Part shown: positions 22,410 to 31,173 of the stretch, piece after piece
Layout of the letters: every line of letters starts with the position of its first letter
Position numbering within the stretch: the stretch's first letter is position 1
Assembly: GCA_035647615.1 (NCBI GenBank)
Contig: DASRND010000025.1
Span: 1 to 64,000 of the forward strand
DNA length: 64,000 nt
Reading direction: 5' to 3'
From: Bacteroidales bacterium
GTDB taxonomy: Bacteria > Bacteroidota > Bacteroidia > Bacteroidales > 4484-276
Notes under the pieces: model-generated
The model's input: the letters and a program-made list of their open reading frames with translations, nothing else
Databases searched by the model: none
Told to the model about the DNA's origin: nothing
Position numbers and translations under genes: made by a program

Positions 22410-24320
22410 ATGGACATTAGAGAGGTTCTGGTAAAATATTGGGGTTACCCCGATTTCCGTCCGGGACAGGAAGAGATCATTCGCTCGGTGCTCGATGGTA
22501 AGGATACGCTTGCGCTGATGCCTACCGGTGGCGGGAAATCCATTACCTATCAGGTGCCGGCTATGGCGCGGCCAGGTGTTTGCATTGTAATTTCACCCCT
22601 CATCGCATTGATGAAAGACCAGGTGGACAGGCTGAAAAAAATGAATATCAAAGCCTTCGCCATCTTCTCGGGAATGCATTACAACGAAATTGAGCTTGCG
22701 CTAAATAATGTGATGCATGGCGAAGGGAAATTCCTCTACATTTCGCCCGAGCGGCTTGCTACACCACTGTTTCGCGAAGCGCTGCTCCATATCCCCGTCA
22801 ACCTGCTGGCCATCGACGAGGCGCACTGCATTTCGCAATGGGGCTATGATTTTCGGCCGCCATACCTGCAGATAGCCGAAGCTCGGCAGATCATCCCCGA
22901 CGTTCCGTTGCTTGCCGTTACTGCTTCGGCTACTCCCGAAGTAGTGGATGATATTCAGCAGAAGCTTCTTTTTAAAACTAAAAACGTTATTCGGCAAAGC
23001 TTTCAGCGTGAGAATCTGTCGTATAATGTTTTGGAAGAAGAAAGTAAGAACGAAAAAGTGCTGGAGATTCTGCAAAAGATGCGCGGCTCGGCCATTGTCT
23101 ATGCCGGCAGCCGGCGCCGCACTTATGAGCTGGCGCAGAGGCTCAACAAAAGAGGCATCACCGCCGATTACTACCACGCTGGCCTCGACAGCCAGCAGCG
23201 GCAACAGCGGCAAAACCGCTGGATGAGTGGAGAAGTGCGTATTATGGTTGCTACCAATGCTTTTGGGCTGGGCATCGACAAGCCCGATGTGCGCCTGGTG
23301 ATTCACGTGGATCTGCCCACTTCTGTTGAAGCCTATTTCCAGGAGGCAGGCCGTGCAGGTCGTGATGGTAAGACGGCACATGCCGTGATGCTCTGGCAGG
23401 AATCAGATATTTTGGATGCTGAAAAGCAATTTGAGAATGCTTTCCCACCGCTCGAAGATATCCGCAACGTGTATCAGGCCCTCGGCAACTACCTTAAGCT
23501 GGCCGTAGGAAGCGGGCTCAATATGGGCTTTGATTTTGACATTGCCGACTTTAGCCGTCAGTATAACTTTGTGCCGGTGATTGCATACAACGCTCTGCGA
23601 TTTCTCGAAAAAGAAGGCTATCTCATCCTTAGCGAAGGGCTGCATTTTCCCGCACGGATTCACGTTAAGCTTCAGGGTGATGATTTGTACCGCTATCGCA
23701 CAACGCACGCTTCATTGGATGGCTTCCTTACTACAATTCTTCGGCTTTACACAGGTTTATTCAGCGAGTATGTCAAAATTAATATCAATGAACTCGCCCG
23801 TAAAATAGAACTACCGCTTGAGCAAACCGTAAAACTTCTGCAACAGCTCGATGCGTACGAAGTCATTAGCTTTATTCCGTCCAAAAGCAAACCGCAAATC
23901 ATCCTCACCATCGAGCGTCTGGATGCAAAAGACCTCTACATCTCACCCGAAAATTACAAGCTGCGGCGCAAGACTGCACGCCAACGGCTGAATTCTCTGA
24001 CGGCATTCCTCAAAAGCACTTCAACCTGCCGAAGCGTATTTTTGTTGGGATATTTCGGACAACGTAATGCGAGCCATTGTGGCCACTGTGATGTGTGTCG
24101 AAAGCGCAACCGACCCGACCTGAAGCAGGCAGAGTTGGATGCCGCTGTGCAACAGATTAAATCTTTATTACAAAAGCAGCCGTGCACTCCGGAAGAGCTG
24201 ACAAAGCTGGTGCGAAACCTTACCGAAGAAAAGCTGATGCAGGTACTCGAGTGGTTGCTCGACGACGACAAGATTCATTACGACAAGCAACAATGCCTGC
24301 GCTGGGGAGATACGGAGTAG
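22410..24320 (+). CDS. recQ: ATP-dependent DNA helicase RecQ
   Basis: The 636-residue protein is a RecQ-family 3'-5' helicase for recombination and fork repair. Visible are Walker A 'LMPTGGGKSITYQ', the DEAH box 'AIDEAHCISQWGYDFRPPY' including the aromatic-rich loop, motif III 'AVTASATPEV', motif V 'ATNAFGLGIDKPDVRLVIH' and motif VI 'YFQEAGRAGRDG'. The zinc site of the RQC domain is present as Cys, then 'HCGHCDVCRKR', followed by a winged-helix segment. An HRDC domain is not evident; the C-terminus ends shortly after a winged-helix-like stretch, which is common in Bacteroidota RecQ2-type proteins. Divergent from purM, with 107 bases between the starts. Confidence 0.95.
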   Translation: MDIREVLVKYWGYPDFRPGQEEIIRSVLDGKDTLALMPTGGGKSITYQVPAMARPGVCIVISPLIALMKDQVDRLKKMNIKAFAIFSGMHYNEIELALNNVMHGEGKFLYISPERLATPLFREALLHIPVNLLAIDEAHCISQWGYDFRPPYLQIAEARQIIPDVPLLAVTASATPEVVDDIQQKLLFKTKNVIRQSFQRENLSYNVLEEESKNEKVLEILQKMRGSAIVYAGSRRRTYELAQRLNKRGITADYYHAGLDSQQRQQRQNRWMSGEVRIMVATNAFGLGIDKPDVRLVIHVDLPTSVEAYFQEAGRAGRDGKTAHAVMLWQESDILDAEKQFENAFPPLEDIRNVYQALGNYLKLAVGSGLNMGFDFDIADFSRQYNFVPVIAYNALRFLEKEGYLILSEGLHFPARIHVKLQGDDLYRYRTTHASLDGFLTTILRLYTGLFSEYVKININELARKIELPLEQTVKLLQQLDAYEVISFIPSKSKPQIILTIERLDAKDLYISPENYKLRRKTARQRLNSLTAFLKSTSTCRSVFLLGYFGQRNASHCGHCDVCRKRNRPDLKQAELDAAVQQIKSLLQKQPCTPEELTKLVRNLTEEKLMQVLEWLLDDDKIHYDKQQCLRWGDTE

Positions 24321-24328
24321 CTGAGAAT

Positions 24329-24393
24329 TACCGCAGAGGCGCGGAGGCGCAGGGTTTTTTATTGTTTTCTCTGTGCCTCCGCGTCTTGGCGGT
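24329..24393. repeat. ACCGCAGAGGCG hairpin repeat, copy 1
   Basis: 'taccgcagaggcgcggaggc' on the left and 'gcctccgcgtcttggcggt' on the right form a long imperfect hairpin around an AT-rich loop, between recQ and ssb. Related copies lie at 24923 and 25003. Confidence 0.8.
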
Positions 24394-24405
24394 TCATTGC
24401 TAAAT

Positions 24406-24747
24406 TTAATTTGTTTTGCTGTCGAGCATCAGCAGGTCGTTTACCACAATCTGTGTGTAATACTTCCGGTTGCCATCCTTGTCGTCGAAGACATTGGTTT
24501 CCAGTTTGCCTTCCACGGCTATCTGCTTTCCTTTTTTAAGATATTGTCCGGCTACTTCGGCAAGCTTTCCCCAGATTATCAGGTTGTGCCATTGCGTTTC
24601 GGTTACTTTCTCGCCTTTTTGGTTGGTGTAGGTGTCGGAGGTGGCCAGCGAGAAGCGAGCCATTTTGCGGCCATTAGCAATCTCTTTTACTTCGGGATCC
24701 ATCCCCAGGTTTCCGATCAGGTGAACACTGTTTCTTAAACTTTTCAT
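24406..24747 (-). CDS. ssb: Single-stranded DNA-binding protein
   Basis: The 113-residue protein is one OB fold of the SSB family: 'LRNSVHLIGNLGMDPEVKEI', 'KMARFSLATSD', 'TQWHNLIIWGKLAEVAGQYL', 'KKGKQIAVEGKLETN' and 'YYTQIVVNDLLML'. It ends 'LDSKTN' just after the fold and lacks the linker and acidic DDxPF-type tail through which SSB recruits repair proteins. Short SSBs of this type occur in Bacteroidota beside a longer housekeeping SSB and on mobile elements. It is convergent with recQ but probably not functionally tied to it through a tail. A clear -7 element lies upstream (24791). Confidence 0.92.
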   Translation of the reverse strand: MKSLRNSVHLIGNLGMDPEVKEIANGRKMARFSLATSDTYTNQKGEKVTETQWHNLIIWGKLAEVAGQYLKKGKQIAVEGKLETNVFDDKDGNRKYYTQIVVNDLLMLDSKTN

Positions 24748-24790
24748 GATAGTAAGTATTTAATTAATAAATGAATAAATAATTATGAAG

Positions 24791-24798
24791 CAAAGATA
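24791..24798 (-). promoter_or_regulatory. -7 element of ssb
   Basis: TATCTTTG on the minus strand, 44 bases before the ATG at 24747. Confidence 0.55.
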
Positions 24799-24922
24799 GG
24801 GCGGGGCTTTCGCCTGATTCGGTTAATAAACATTTGTATCTGTTTCAAAGCGAATATAGTTGTTTATAACCGTTTACAAACGGATAAATCCAGGGTGTGG
24901 AGGCGCTGGGTTTTTATTAGAA

Positions 24923-24981
24923 TTACCGCAGAGGCGGAGAGACGGAGAGTTTTTTATTGTTTTCTCTGCGTCTTCGCGGTT
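24923..24981. repeat. ACCGCAGAGGCG hairpin repeat, copy 2
   Basis: 'taccgcagaggcggagagac' and 'tctctgcgtcttcgcggt' flank an A/T-rich loop with the same 'gttttttattgttttctctg' centre as copy 1. Confidence 0.8.
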
Positions 24982-25002
24982 TATTTCTCTTTTTGATGGA
25001 AG

Positions 25003-25102
25003 TTACCACCGAGACGCAAAGGCGCAGAGCTTTTATTTGGGATTACCGCCGAGACGCAGTGCTTTTATTGTTTACTCCGCGCCTTCTCGCCTTTGCGGTG
25101 TG
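25003..25102. repeat. ACCGCAGAGGCG hairpin repeat, copy 3 (compound)
   Basis: Two left arms ('taccaccgagacgcaaaggc' and 'ttaccgccgagacgcag') are followed by one right arm ('ctccgcgccttctcgccttt' then 'gcggt'), so this is a nested or doubled copy. It ends about 125 bases before the hydrolase gene. Confidence 0.75.
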
Positions 25103-25227
25103 TTCCGTTTTGATGATTTACCGCAGTTAACTTCTCTTTTCTAAAAATCCAAATGACTCGCAACATTTGTTGACAACCCTTATGTGATTTTTTTGTTAGA
25201 TTATAAAAACCTATCAAAAACAAAAAT

Positions 25228-26454
25228 ATGCTTTCCAACAAAATTACTTTTAAGAATAAAGACGGGCAGAACCTTTCGGCACGGCTGGAGCTTCCCGTGG
25301 ATCAATCGCCTGCAGCCTTTGCATTGTTTGCGCATTGTTTTACATGCAACAAAAACTACAAAGCCATGCACAACATTAGCCGGGCGCTAACCGCTGCAGG
25401 TTATGGTGTGCTGCGTTTCGACTTCACAGGTCTGGGCGAGAGCGAAGGCGATTTCAGTGACACCAATTTTTCGGGAAATATACAGGATTTGTTGGCTGCT
25501 GCCGAAATGATGGCAGAGCGATACCAGGCGCCGGCAATGCTCATCGGTCATTCGCTGGGGGGTGCAGCGGCTATTTATGCGGCTGCTGAGCTGCCTTCGG
25601 TTAAAGCTGTTGTAACTATCGGAACACCTTCGAGTCCGAAACATCTCAAAAAAATGATCCTTTCACAGAAAAAGGACATCATCAAAACCGGAGTGGCAGA
25701 GGTAAACATTGGCGGAAGGAATTTTACCATCAAAAAACAATTTCTCGACGATCTTGAGGAAACCAACATGGAGCAGGTTTTACAGAAGTTGCGAAAAGCA
25801 TTGCTCATCGCGCATGCACCGCAGGATAATGTGGTAGGCATCGATAATGCTGCGGAGATTTTTGTGGCTGCACGCCATCCCAAAAGTTTTGTCTCGCTCG
25901 ATGGCGCTGACCATTTGCTGAGCGAAACAGCAGACTCAACCTATCTTGGAAATCTCATCGCTGAGTGGGCACGACGATACATCGATTTGCAGGTGACCGA
26001 ATTGCCGGGTACAGAGCATCAGGTATTAGCCCGCATCAGTGGCGAAAATAAATTCACTACCCGCCTGCGCAGCGGTCAGCACCGGTTTTTGGCCGACGAG
26101 CCTCAAAGCGTTGGTGGCAGCGATTCCGGTCCTTCACCTTACGATCTGTTGGCAGCATCATTGGCCTCTTGCACCGCCATGACGCTTCGCATGTATGCTG
26201 ATCATAAAAAATGGAAACTTACCGAAGTGGATGTGATGGTAGATCATGCTAAGACCCACGCTGACGATGGAATGCCCAATGAAGATGGCGCCACCGGGAA
26301 GATCGATAAATTTACCCGACACCTTGCGCTCAGCGGTGACCTCGACGAGAAGCAGCGCAGCCGCCTGCTCGAAATTGCCAACCGCTGTCCAGTGCACCGA
26401 ACCCTACTCTCAGATATCCAAATAGAAACAACCCTGAAACCGGAAGAAAAATAA
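25228..26454 (+). CDS. Alpha/beta hydrolase-OsmC fusion protein
   Basis: The 408-residue protein joins two domains. Residues 1-255 are an alpha/beta hydrolase of the serine aminopeptidase S33 type: nucleophile elbow 'LIGHSLGGAAAIY', acid in 'HAPQDNVVG' and His in 'LDGADHLLSE'. Residues about 265-408 are an OsmC/YhfA domain with both redox cysteines, C315 ('LASCTAMTLRM') and C387 ('NRCPVHRTL'). OsmC proteins reduce organic hydroperoxides by a Cys pair; this fusion is a known arrangement whose substrate is not established, and hydrolysis of an ester followed by peroxide reduction is an inference. Monocistronic; no signal peptide. Confidence 0.93.
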   Translation: MLSNKITFKNKDGQNLSARLELPVDQSPAAFALFAHCFTCNKNYKAMHNISRALTAAGYGVLRFDFTGLGESEGDFSDTNFSGNIQDLLAAAEMMAERYQAPAMLIGHSLGGAAAIYAAAELPSVKAVVTIGTPSSPKHLKKMILSQKKDIIKTGVAEVNIGGRNFTIKKQFLDDLEETNMEQVLQKLRKALLIAHAPQDNVVGIDNAAEIFVAARHPKSFVSLDGADHLLSETADSTYLGNLIAEWARRYIDLQVTELPGTEHQVLARISGENKFTTRLRSGQHRFLADEPQSVGGSDSGPSPYDLLAASLASCTAMTLRMYADHKKWKLTEVDVMVDHAKTHADDGMPNEDGATGKIDKFTRHLALSGDLDEKQRSRLLEIANRCPVHRTLLSDIQIETTLKPEEK

Positions 26455-26538
26455 AACTGTGAGGGGAGGGAATGTTGTGAAAAGTAGAGGTTGTCAGGTT
26501 ATCAAGTTGCAGGGTTGCCCGGCTTGCTTCAAGTTTGA

Positions 26539-27453
26539 TTAAAAAATTGAAGAGGCCGTTTCGGTGGTGAAAAGTTCCAAAAATTTCATTCCGCGGTATG
26601 AGTTTCCCTTTTTGTTGAGCCGCGGACTCCACACGGCAATGCTGTATGTGTTGGGATGGATGGCGACGATTCCACCGCCAACGCCGCTTTTTCCTGGCAG
26701 CCCCACCTCGTAGGCAAATTCTCCGGACTCGTCGTAAAAGCCACACATCTGCATGATGGCATTGATTCGTTTGGCCTGACTCACAGTTAAAATCTCTTTG
26801 TCGTCACTTGTTTTTCGACCATGGTTTGCCAAAAAAAGGAAGGTTTTAGATAATTCCACACAACTCATTTCGATGGAGCAAAGCATGAAATAAAACTCCA
26901 GCACATCTTTCGGGTGATTATTGAGGTTTCCAAAGGATTTGATAAAATAGCACAGGGCAATGTTTCGATAGCCAATCGATTTTTCGGATTCCGCTATCCT
27001 GTGCGAATAATTGAGATAAGGGTTATCGCCCACATCCCTGATAAAAGTCATGAAATCAGCCAGAGGATTTTTTAAATTGCTAAGCAGGATATCACAAACC
27101 ACCAACGCTCCGGCATTGATAAGCGGGTTTCGGGGTATCCCGTTGTCGGCTTCCAGTTGCACCAACGAGTTAAACGGCGAGCCTGAAGGCTCAACTCCAA
27201 TTCTTTCCCATATTTTGCCACCCGGCAACTGGTAGGCCATGCTCAACGCAAGCACTTTGGCGATGCTCTGTATCGAAAAGCGGTCCGTTGCATTTCCATA
27301 ACTGAATTGCCGGTTGTCGATCGTGCTCAGGCAAACTCCAAATTTATTTGGATCAACGAGGGCAAGCTCCGGGATATAGGACGCGAGTTCGCCCGCGTCT
27401 TCCTGCTTCATTATGGTATCAAAAACAGTTTTGATGGGTGTCTGAGAGCTCAT
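26539..27453 (-). CDS. glsA: Glutaminase
   Basis: The 304-residue protein is a glutaminase of the beta-lactamase-like fold (L-glutamine to glutamate and ammonia). It carries the catalytic S-x-x-K at residues 63-66 ('FSIQSIAKVLALSM'), 'PFNSLVQLEADNGIPRNPLI' and 'NAGALVV' of the substrate pocket, 'NIALCYFIKSFGNL', 'KRINAIMQMCGFYD' and 'GLPGKSGVGGGIVAIHP' near the end. Length matches the single-domain bacterial enzyme. It stands as a single gene downstream of the CAP-SPOR gene on the same strand, 38 bases after that gene's divergent border. Roles in acid resistance or nitrogen recycling are known for the family and cannot be told apart here. Confidence 0.95.
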   Translation of the reverse strand: MSSQTPIKTVFDTIMKQEDAGELASYIPELALVDPNKFGVCLSTIDNRQFSYGNATDRFSIQSIAKVLALSMAYQLPGGKIWERIGVEPSGSPFNSLVQLEADNGIPRNPLINAGALVVCDILLSNLKNPLADFMTFIRDVGDNPYLNYSHRIAESEKSIGYRNIALCYFIKSFGNLNNHPKDVLEFYFMLCSIEMSCVELSKTFLFLANHGRKTSDDKEILTVSQAKRINAIMQMCGFYDESGEFAYEVGLPGKSGVGGGIVAIHPNTYSIAVWSPRLNKKGNSYRGMKFLELFTTETASSIF

Positions 27454-27491
27454 TATTTATTTTTTTGTTAAAGATAAAAATAGCAGCGGCG

Positions 27492-28364
27492 TTAGTTTTT
27501 CATCACCCAGGCTTTTTCATACTTCTCACCCAGGCTCTTGCGTGCTTTCAGCGCCTCTTCCTTTGTGGCATAGCTGCCCAACGAAACGCGGAAATTATCG
27601 CCGGCTTTTATTATCGATGGACTTTTAAAACCACGACCCTTGTATTGCTGCACCTGTTGTTGGGCGATGGCTTCGTCAGTATAGCTGGCAATAATCAGAT
27701 GGTAACGCACACCTGCTGTGCCAGCGGTGGTTTCTGTTGTCTTCACTTTATCGATGAGACGGCCGGCGGTTTGGTCGCTTCCGCAGATTTTTACTCCTTC
27801 GTCCGCTTCGGCTTCGGCGCCATACCACACTACGGCGTAACCTTCGAGCATGCCCACGCCAAAGGCTTTCCAGGTCATTTCCTTCCAGATGCCACGGTTC
27901 AGGATCAGATCGCGTGAAGCCGGCGAGGAGCTCCACAAGTCGAACACCACCGAGGGACGCGCATCCACACTCTCCCAAAAAGCTATCTCGTAGCCTTTGC
28001 CCGGATAGGTGGTCATTTCTTTGGGCTTGGAAGTCATGCAGGTACTATTGAAAATGTCTGTGCCATAGCAGCACTCCACCCAGTCGCCTTTCGCCGACCA
28101 CGAGTGTAGGTTGCAATTGCCCGTGTCAGGACGGTTGTATTGCAGATCGCTTACATGCAGCTTGGCCACGTAGCACAAACTTTTGGAAAGTGGTATCTCG
28201 CTCATCCCATTGTCTTTGCGGTATTGGTTGAGACGATTGTACAACTGAAGTTCGTCGGCAGTGATGCAGAAGTCGTCGGGAATCTGATGCTGTGCGGTAA
28301 TTGGCGTCAGGGCGCTGATCATCATCAGCAACAGCAAACCTATTTTCAGCTTAAAATTTTTCAT
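27492..28364 (-). CDS. Secreted CAP-domain protein with C-terminal SPOR domain
   Basis: The 290-residue protein has a signal peptide (hydrophobic 'IGLLLLMMISALTPITA', cleavage near 'TAQHQ'). A CAP/SCP domain follows (about residues 35-195; 'LYNRLNQYRKDNGMSEIPLS', 'HVSDLQYNRPDTGNCNLHSW', 'SSSPASRDLIL', 'WKAFGVGML') and a SPOR domain ends it (about 215-290; 'YHLIIASYTDEAIAQQQVQQ', 'FRVSLGSYATKEEALKAR'). SPOR domains bind denuded peptidoglycan at division septa, so it is probably periplasmic and attached to the wall. Six cysteines in the CAP part could form disulfides. CAP activity is unknown in bacteria. TATTTTTG at 28390-28397 (minus) may be its -7 element. Confidence 0.9.
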   Translation of the reverse strand: MKNFKLKIGLLLLMMISALTPITAQHQIPDDFCITADELQLYNRLNQYRKDNGMSEIPLSKSLCYVAKLHVSDLQYNRPDTGNCNLHSWSAKGDWVECCYGTDIFNSTCMTSKPKEMTTYPGKGYEIAFWESVDARPSVVFDLWSSSPASRDLILNRGIWKEMTWKAFGVGMLEGYAVVWYGAEAEADEGVKICGSDQTAGRLIDKVKTTETTAGTAGVRYHLIIASYTDEAIAQQQVQQYKGRGFKSPSIIKAGDNFRVSLGSYATKEEALKARKSLGEKYEKAWVMKN

Positions 28365-28658
28365 GGCAGTGTATTAGATAATTTATTTGCAAAAATAGCA
28401 AAAGCCAACGGAAGTAATGATGGAAGTAATGAGAGTTTGTTATTTAGAATTTTTTAGGAATACAGTTCAGCTTAGGCTCTGTATGTTTTCTTGTTTAAAA
28501 GTTTCCTGTATTTTAATAGGCAAAGCCTAAAGAAATAGAAAGGACGAGGGCTTCGACAAGCTCAGCCACAACAGCTTCGTCCAAACGCCGGCTTGGACAG
28601 TTGCGGTTCGATATTGATTTTAGCTCTTTGCGACAAGCGCCGAGCGTCCTGCATTTCT

Positions 28659-29852
28659 TTACTTCGCCAGAGCGTTAATAGCAATCCACGCCATGAGTGC
28701 GGTAGAAGTTTCCAGGCTTTTTTCATCCACATCAAAAGTGCTGCTGTGCAAGCTGGAGGTAATGCCGCGCTCTTTGTTTGCCACGCCCAGTCTGTAAAAG
28801 CACGAAGGTACTTCGTTGGCAAAATAGCTGAAATCTTCGCCGGTCATACGCAGCGGCAAATCGATTACTTTATCTGCGCCAAGCAGCTCCTCAGCCCACT
28901 TTTTAACGTTGGTAGCTACCTCAGGATCGTTGTAAACAAAAGGATAACCCGGATCGATAAATACTTCGCAACTACCGCGCATGCCTTGTGCAATACTCTG
29001 CGCTATAGCGGTAATGCGCCGATGAGCCTCCTGGCGCCAGGCCTCGTCGAAGGTGCGCATGGTTCCGGCTATTTTTACCTGATCGGGGATTACGTTGGTT
29101 TGGCCGTTGGCGATAAAACGTCCGAACGAAAGTACGGTGGGCATGTCGGGCGAGGCCTGCCGGCTGACGATCTGCTGCAGCGCCACCACGATATGTGAAG
29201 CAATGAGCACCGTATCGACATGCAGCGATGGTTGTGCGCCGTGACCCCCTTTTCCTGTGATGGTTAGGTGTATCTCGTCGGTAGAAGCCATATAATCGCC
29301 AGCTCTTATGCCTATCATTCCGGCTTCGAGCTCCGGGTACACGTGCTGCCCGAAAACGTTTGCGGGCCGCGGGTTCTCCATTGCGCCGGCACGAATCATC
29401 TGTATGGCGCCGCCGGGGTAACGCTCTTCGCTGGGCTGAAAAAACAACTTGACAGTTCCTTCAAAATCATCTTTTAACGTCGAAAGTATGTGCGCCACGC
29501 CCAGCAGCGACGCGGTGTGCACGTCGTGGCCGCAGGCATGCATCACGCCCGGGTTTTGTGATTTATACGGAACGTCATTGGTTTCTTCTATGGCCAGTGC
29601 ATCCATGTCGGCGCGCAAAGCGATGGTTTTCTTCTTAGGATTTCGCCCATAGATCATCGCTACGATCCCCGTTTGTGCAACGCCCGTTTGATGCGGAATA
29701 TTCATTTCAGTCAATCGTGCCGATACAAAAGCTGCTGTTTCGTACTCCTGCATACTCAGCTCGGGGTGGGCGTGCAAATGCCGGCGCCAATTAATAAATT
29801 GCTGCAGATTTTCCCTGCTCAAAGCGCGTATCTTTTTCTTTATCTGATCCAT
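28659..29852 (-). CDS. M20 family amidohydrolase (N-acyl-amino-acid hydrolase type)
   Basis: The 397-residue protein is a di-zinc M20D peptidase of the hippurate hydrolase/IAA-amino acid hydrolase group. It shows 'WRRHLHAHPELSMQEYETAA', 'ALRADMDALAIEETNDVPYK', 'GVMHACGHDVHTASLLGVA' with metal ligands, 'LFFQPSEERYPGGAIQMI' with the catalytic Glu pair, 'GKGGHGAQPSLHVDTV' in the lid domain and 'RMTGEDFSYFANEVPSCFYR' near the end. It cleaves N-acylated amino acids in the cytoplasm; no signal peptide is present. A TATTTTTG -7 element on the minus strand (29875-29882) lies 23 bases before the ATG. Confidence 0.93.
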   Translation of the reverse strand: MDQIKKKIRALSRENLQQFINWRRHLHAHPELSMQEYETAAFVSARLTEMNIPHQTGVAQTGIVAMIYGRNPKKKTIALRADMDALAIEETNDVPYKSQNPGVMHACGHDVHTASLLGVAHILSTLKDDFEGTVKLFFQPSEERYPGGAIQMIRAGAMENPRPANVFGQHVYPELEAGMIGIRAGDYMASTDEIHLTITGKGGHGAQPSLHVDTVLIASHIVVALQQIVSRQASPDMPTVLSFGRFIANGQTNVIPDQVKIAGTMRTFDEAWRQEAHRRITAIAQSIAQGMRGSCEVFIDPGYPFVYNDPEVATNVKKWAEELLGADKVIDLPLRMTGEDFSYFANEVPSCFYRLGVANKERGITSSLHSSTFDVDEKSLETSTALMAWIAINALAK

Positions 29853-29874
29853 AAAATGACTTTATTAAAAAAAA

Positions 29875-29882
29875 CAAAAATA
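29875..29882 (-). promoter_or_regulatory. -7 element of the M20 amidohydrolase gene
   Basis: TATTTTTG on the minus strand fits TAnnTTTG; the ATG is at 29852. Confidence 0.45.
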
Positions 29883-30054
29883 GAGGATTGAATCTATCTG
29901 GCGGTAAAATATGTTCTGTAGTTTCGCTTTCATCAGGAGATTCTTATTTTGGAGGGATGCAAAATTGTAAGACGATTAATCTTTAAAAACCAACAAAACG
30001 CTTCTTTGTGAGTTATTAATGCTATTATACAAAAATAATTTTCATAAAAAACAA

Positions 30055-30810
30055 ATGGAAAGAGATACAAAAGAGATGCGTTTTGCGGTTCTCATCGATG
30101 CCGACAACATACCATACTCCAACATCAAAGGGATGCTGGATGAAATTGCAAAGCTGGGTACGCCCACTATCAAACGAATATATGGCGACTGGACCCGCCC
30201 CACCGTAGCGGGCTGGAAGCCGTCGCTGCTCGAACATGCCATAACGCCCATTCAGCAATATAGCTACACATCGGGCAAAAATTCCACCGACTCGGCCATG
30301 ATCATCGATGCTATGGACATATTGCACAGTGAAAAGGTGAATGGATTTTGTCTGGTGTCGAGCGATAGCGACTTTACGCGACTGGCAATACGTTTGCGCG
30401 AATCGGGAATGTTTGTGGTGGGATTGGGGGAGAAGAAAACACCCAATCCGTTTATCGTGGCTTGCGACAAGTTTATCTACATCGAGATTATTGGTTCCAA
30501 AGAGCGTTCGAAATCTAAGACCAGCACATCTGCTACGTCTGAAACTATGGATTACGAAGAGATAGATCAGCGCTTTATAAACTTGCTCAAAGCATCCGTC
30601 GAAGATCTGGGAGACGACAGCGGCTGGGCTTTCCTGGCGGACCTTGGCAATCTGATTATTAAAAAGAAACCTGATTTCGACCCACGTAACTACGGCTTCA
30701 TGAAACTGACGCCATTGATAAAATCCCTAAACCAATATTTTGAGGTTGACGAGCGCGACGTAGAGAATAAGCGCATCAAACACATTTATGTGCGTGTACG
30801 CAAAAAATAA
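30055..30810 (+). CDS. NYN domain and OST-HTH/LOTUS domain protein
   Basis: The 251-residue protein starts with a NYN (PIN-like) ribonuclease domain: 'FAVLIDADNIPYSNIKGML' with the first catalytic Asp residues, 'NSTDSAMIIDAMDIL' with more acids and 'CLVSSDSDFTRLAIRLRESG'. After a Ser/Thr-rich linker (about 160-175) a LOTUS/OST-HTH domain covers about 180-251 ('WAFLADLGNLIIKKKPDFDP', 'YGFMKLTPLIKSL'). Proteins of this layout are RNA-binding endonucleases of unsettled bacterial function. The ATG at 30055 is used rather than one at 30019, because the extra 12 residues are outside the domain. Monocistronic with a terminator-like hairpin about 80 bases on. Confidence 0.9.
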   Translation: MERDTKEMRFAVLIDADNIPYSNIKGMLDEIAKLGTPTIKRIYGDWTRPTVAGWKPSLLEHAITPIQQYSYTSGKNSTDSAMIIDAMDILHSEKVNGFCLVSSDSDFTRLAIRLRESGMFVVGLGEKKTPNPFIVACDKFIYIEIIGSKERSKSKTSTSATSETMDYEEIDQRFINLLKASVEDLGDDSGWAFLADLGNLIIKKKPDFDPRNYGFMKLTPLIKSLNQYFEVDERDVENKRIKHIYVRVRKK

Positions 30811-30891
30811 TGACCTGCTTGAATTCGCGGGCTATGGAAATGAAAGTAACGCTGAGAGTAAGGTTAGATCACAATCCAACAGATCATAAAA

Positions 30892-30935
30892 GAGACGCCC
30901 GGCCTGCTCCGACCAATCGGGGGTCGGGCGTCTTT
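30892..30935 (+). terminator. Terminator-like hairpin after the NYN gene
   Basis: GACGCCCG (30894-30901) pairs with CGGGCGTC (30925-30932), followed by TTT, with a further inner stem. The rest of the gap to 31173 shows nothing recognisable. Confidence 0.65.
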
Positions 30936-31173
30936 ACAAGCCCTGCAGCTCTGACAGCATTCACGGCGAAATTGTTGCAGGGATTTGTTTTGCAGAGGTT
31001 TTTAAAAAGCAGAAGCCAGGTCGGGTGTTGTGAATTTTATTAATTATTTCTTTTGGCTACTTTCCGCATGCAGACGGGGTTTTGACTTTTAATTTATCCA
31101 TCGACAAAACAATTGCATGCCTTCAAACCTTCTATGTACTCTTCGATTTATTCATTCAATCAATTAGTACAAA

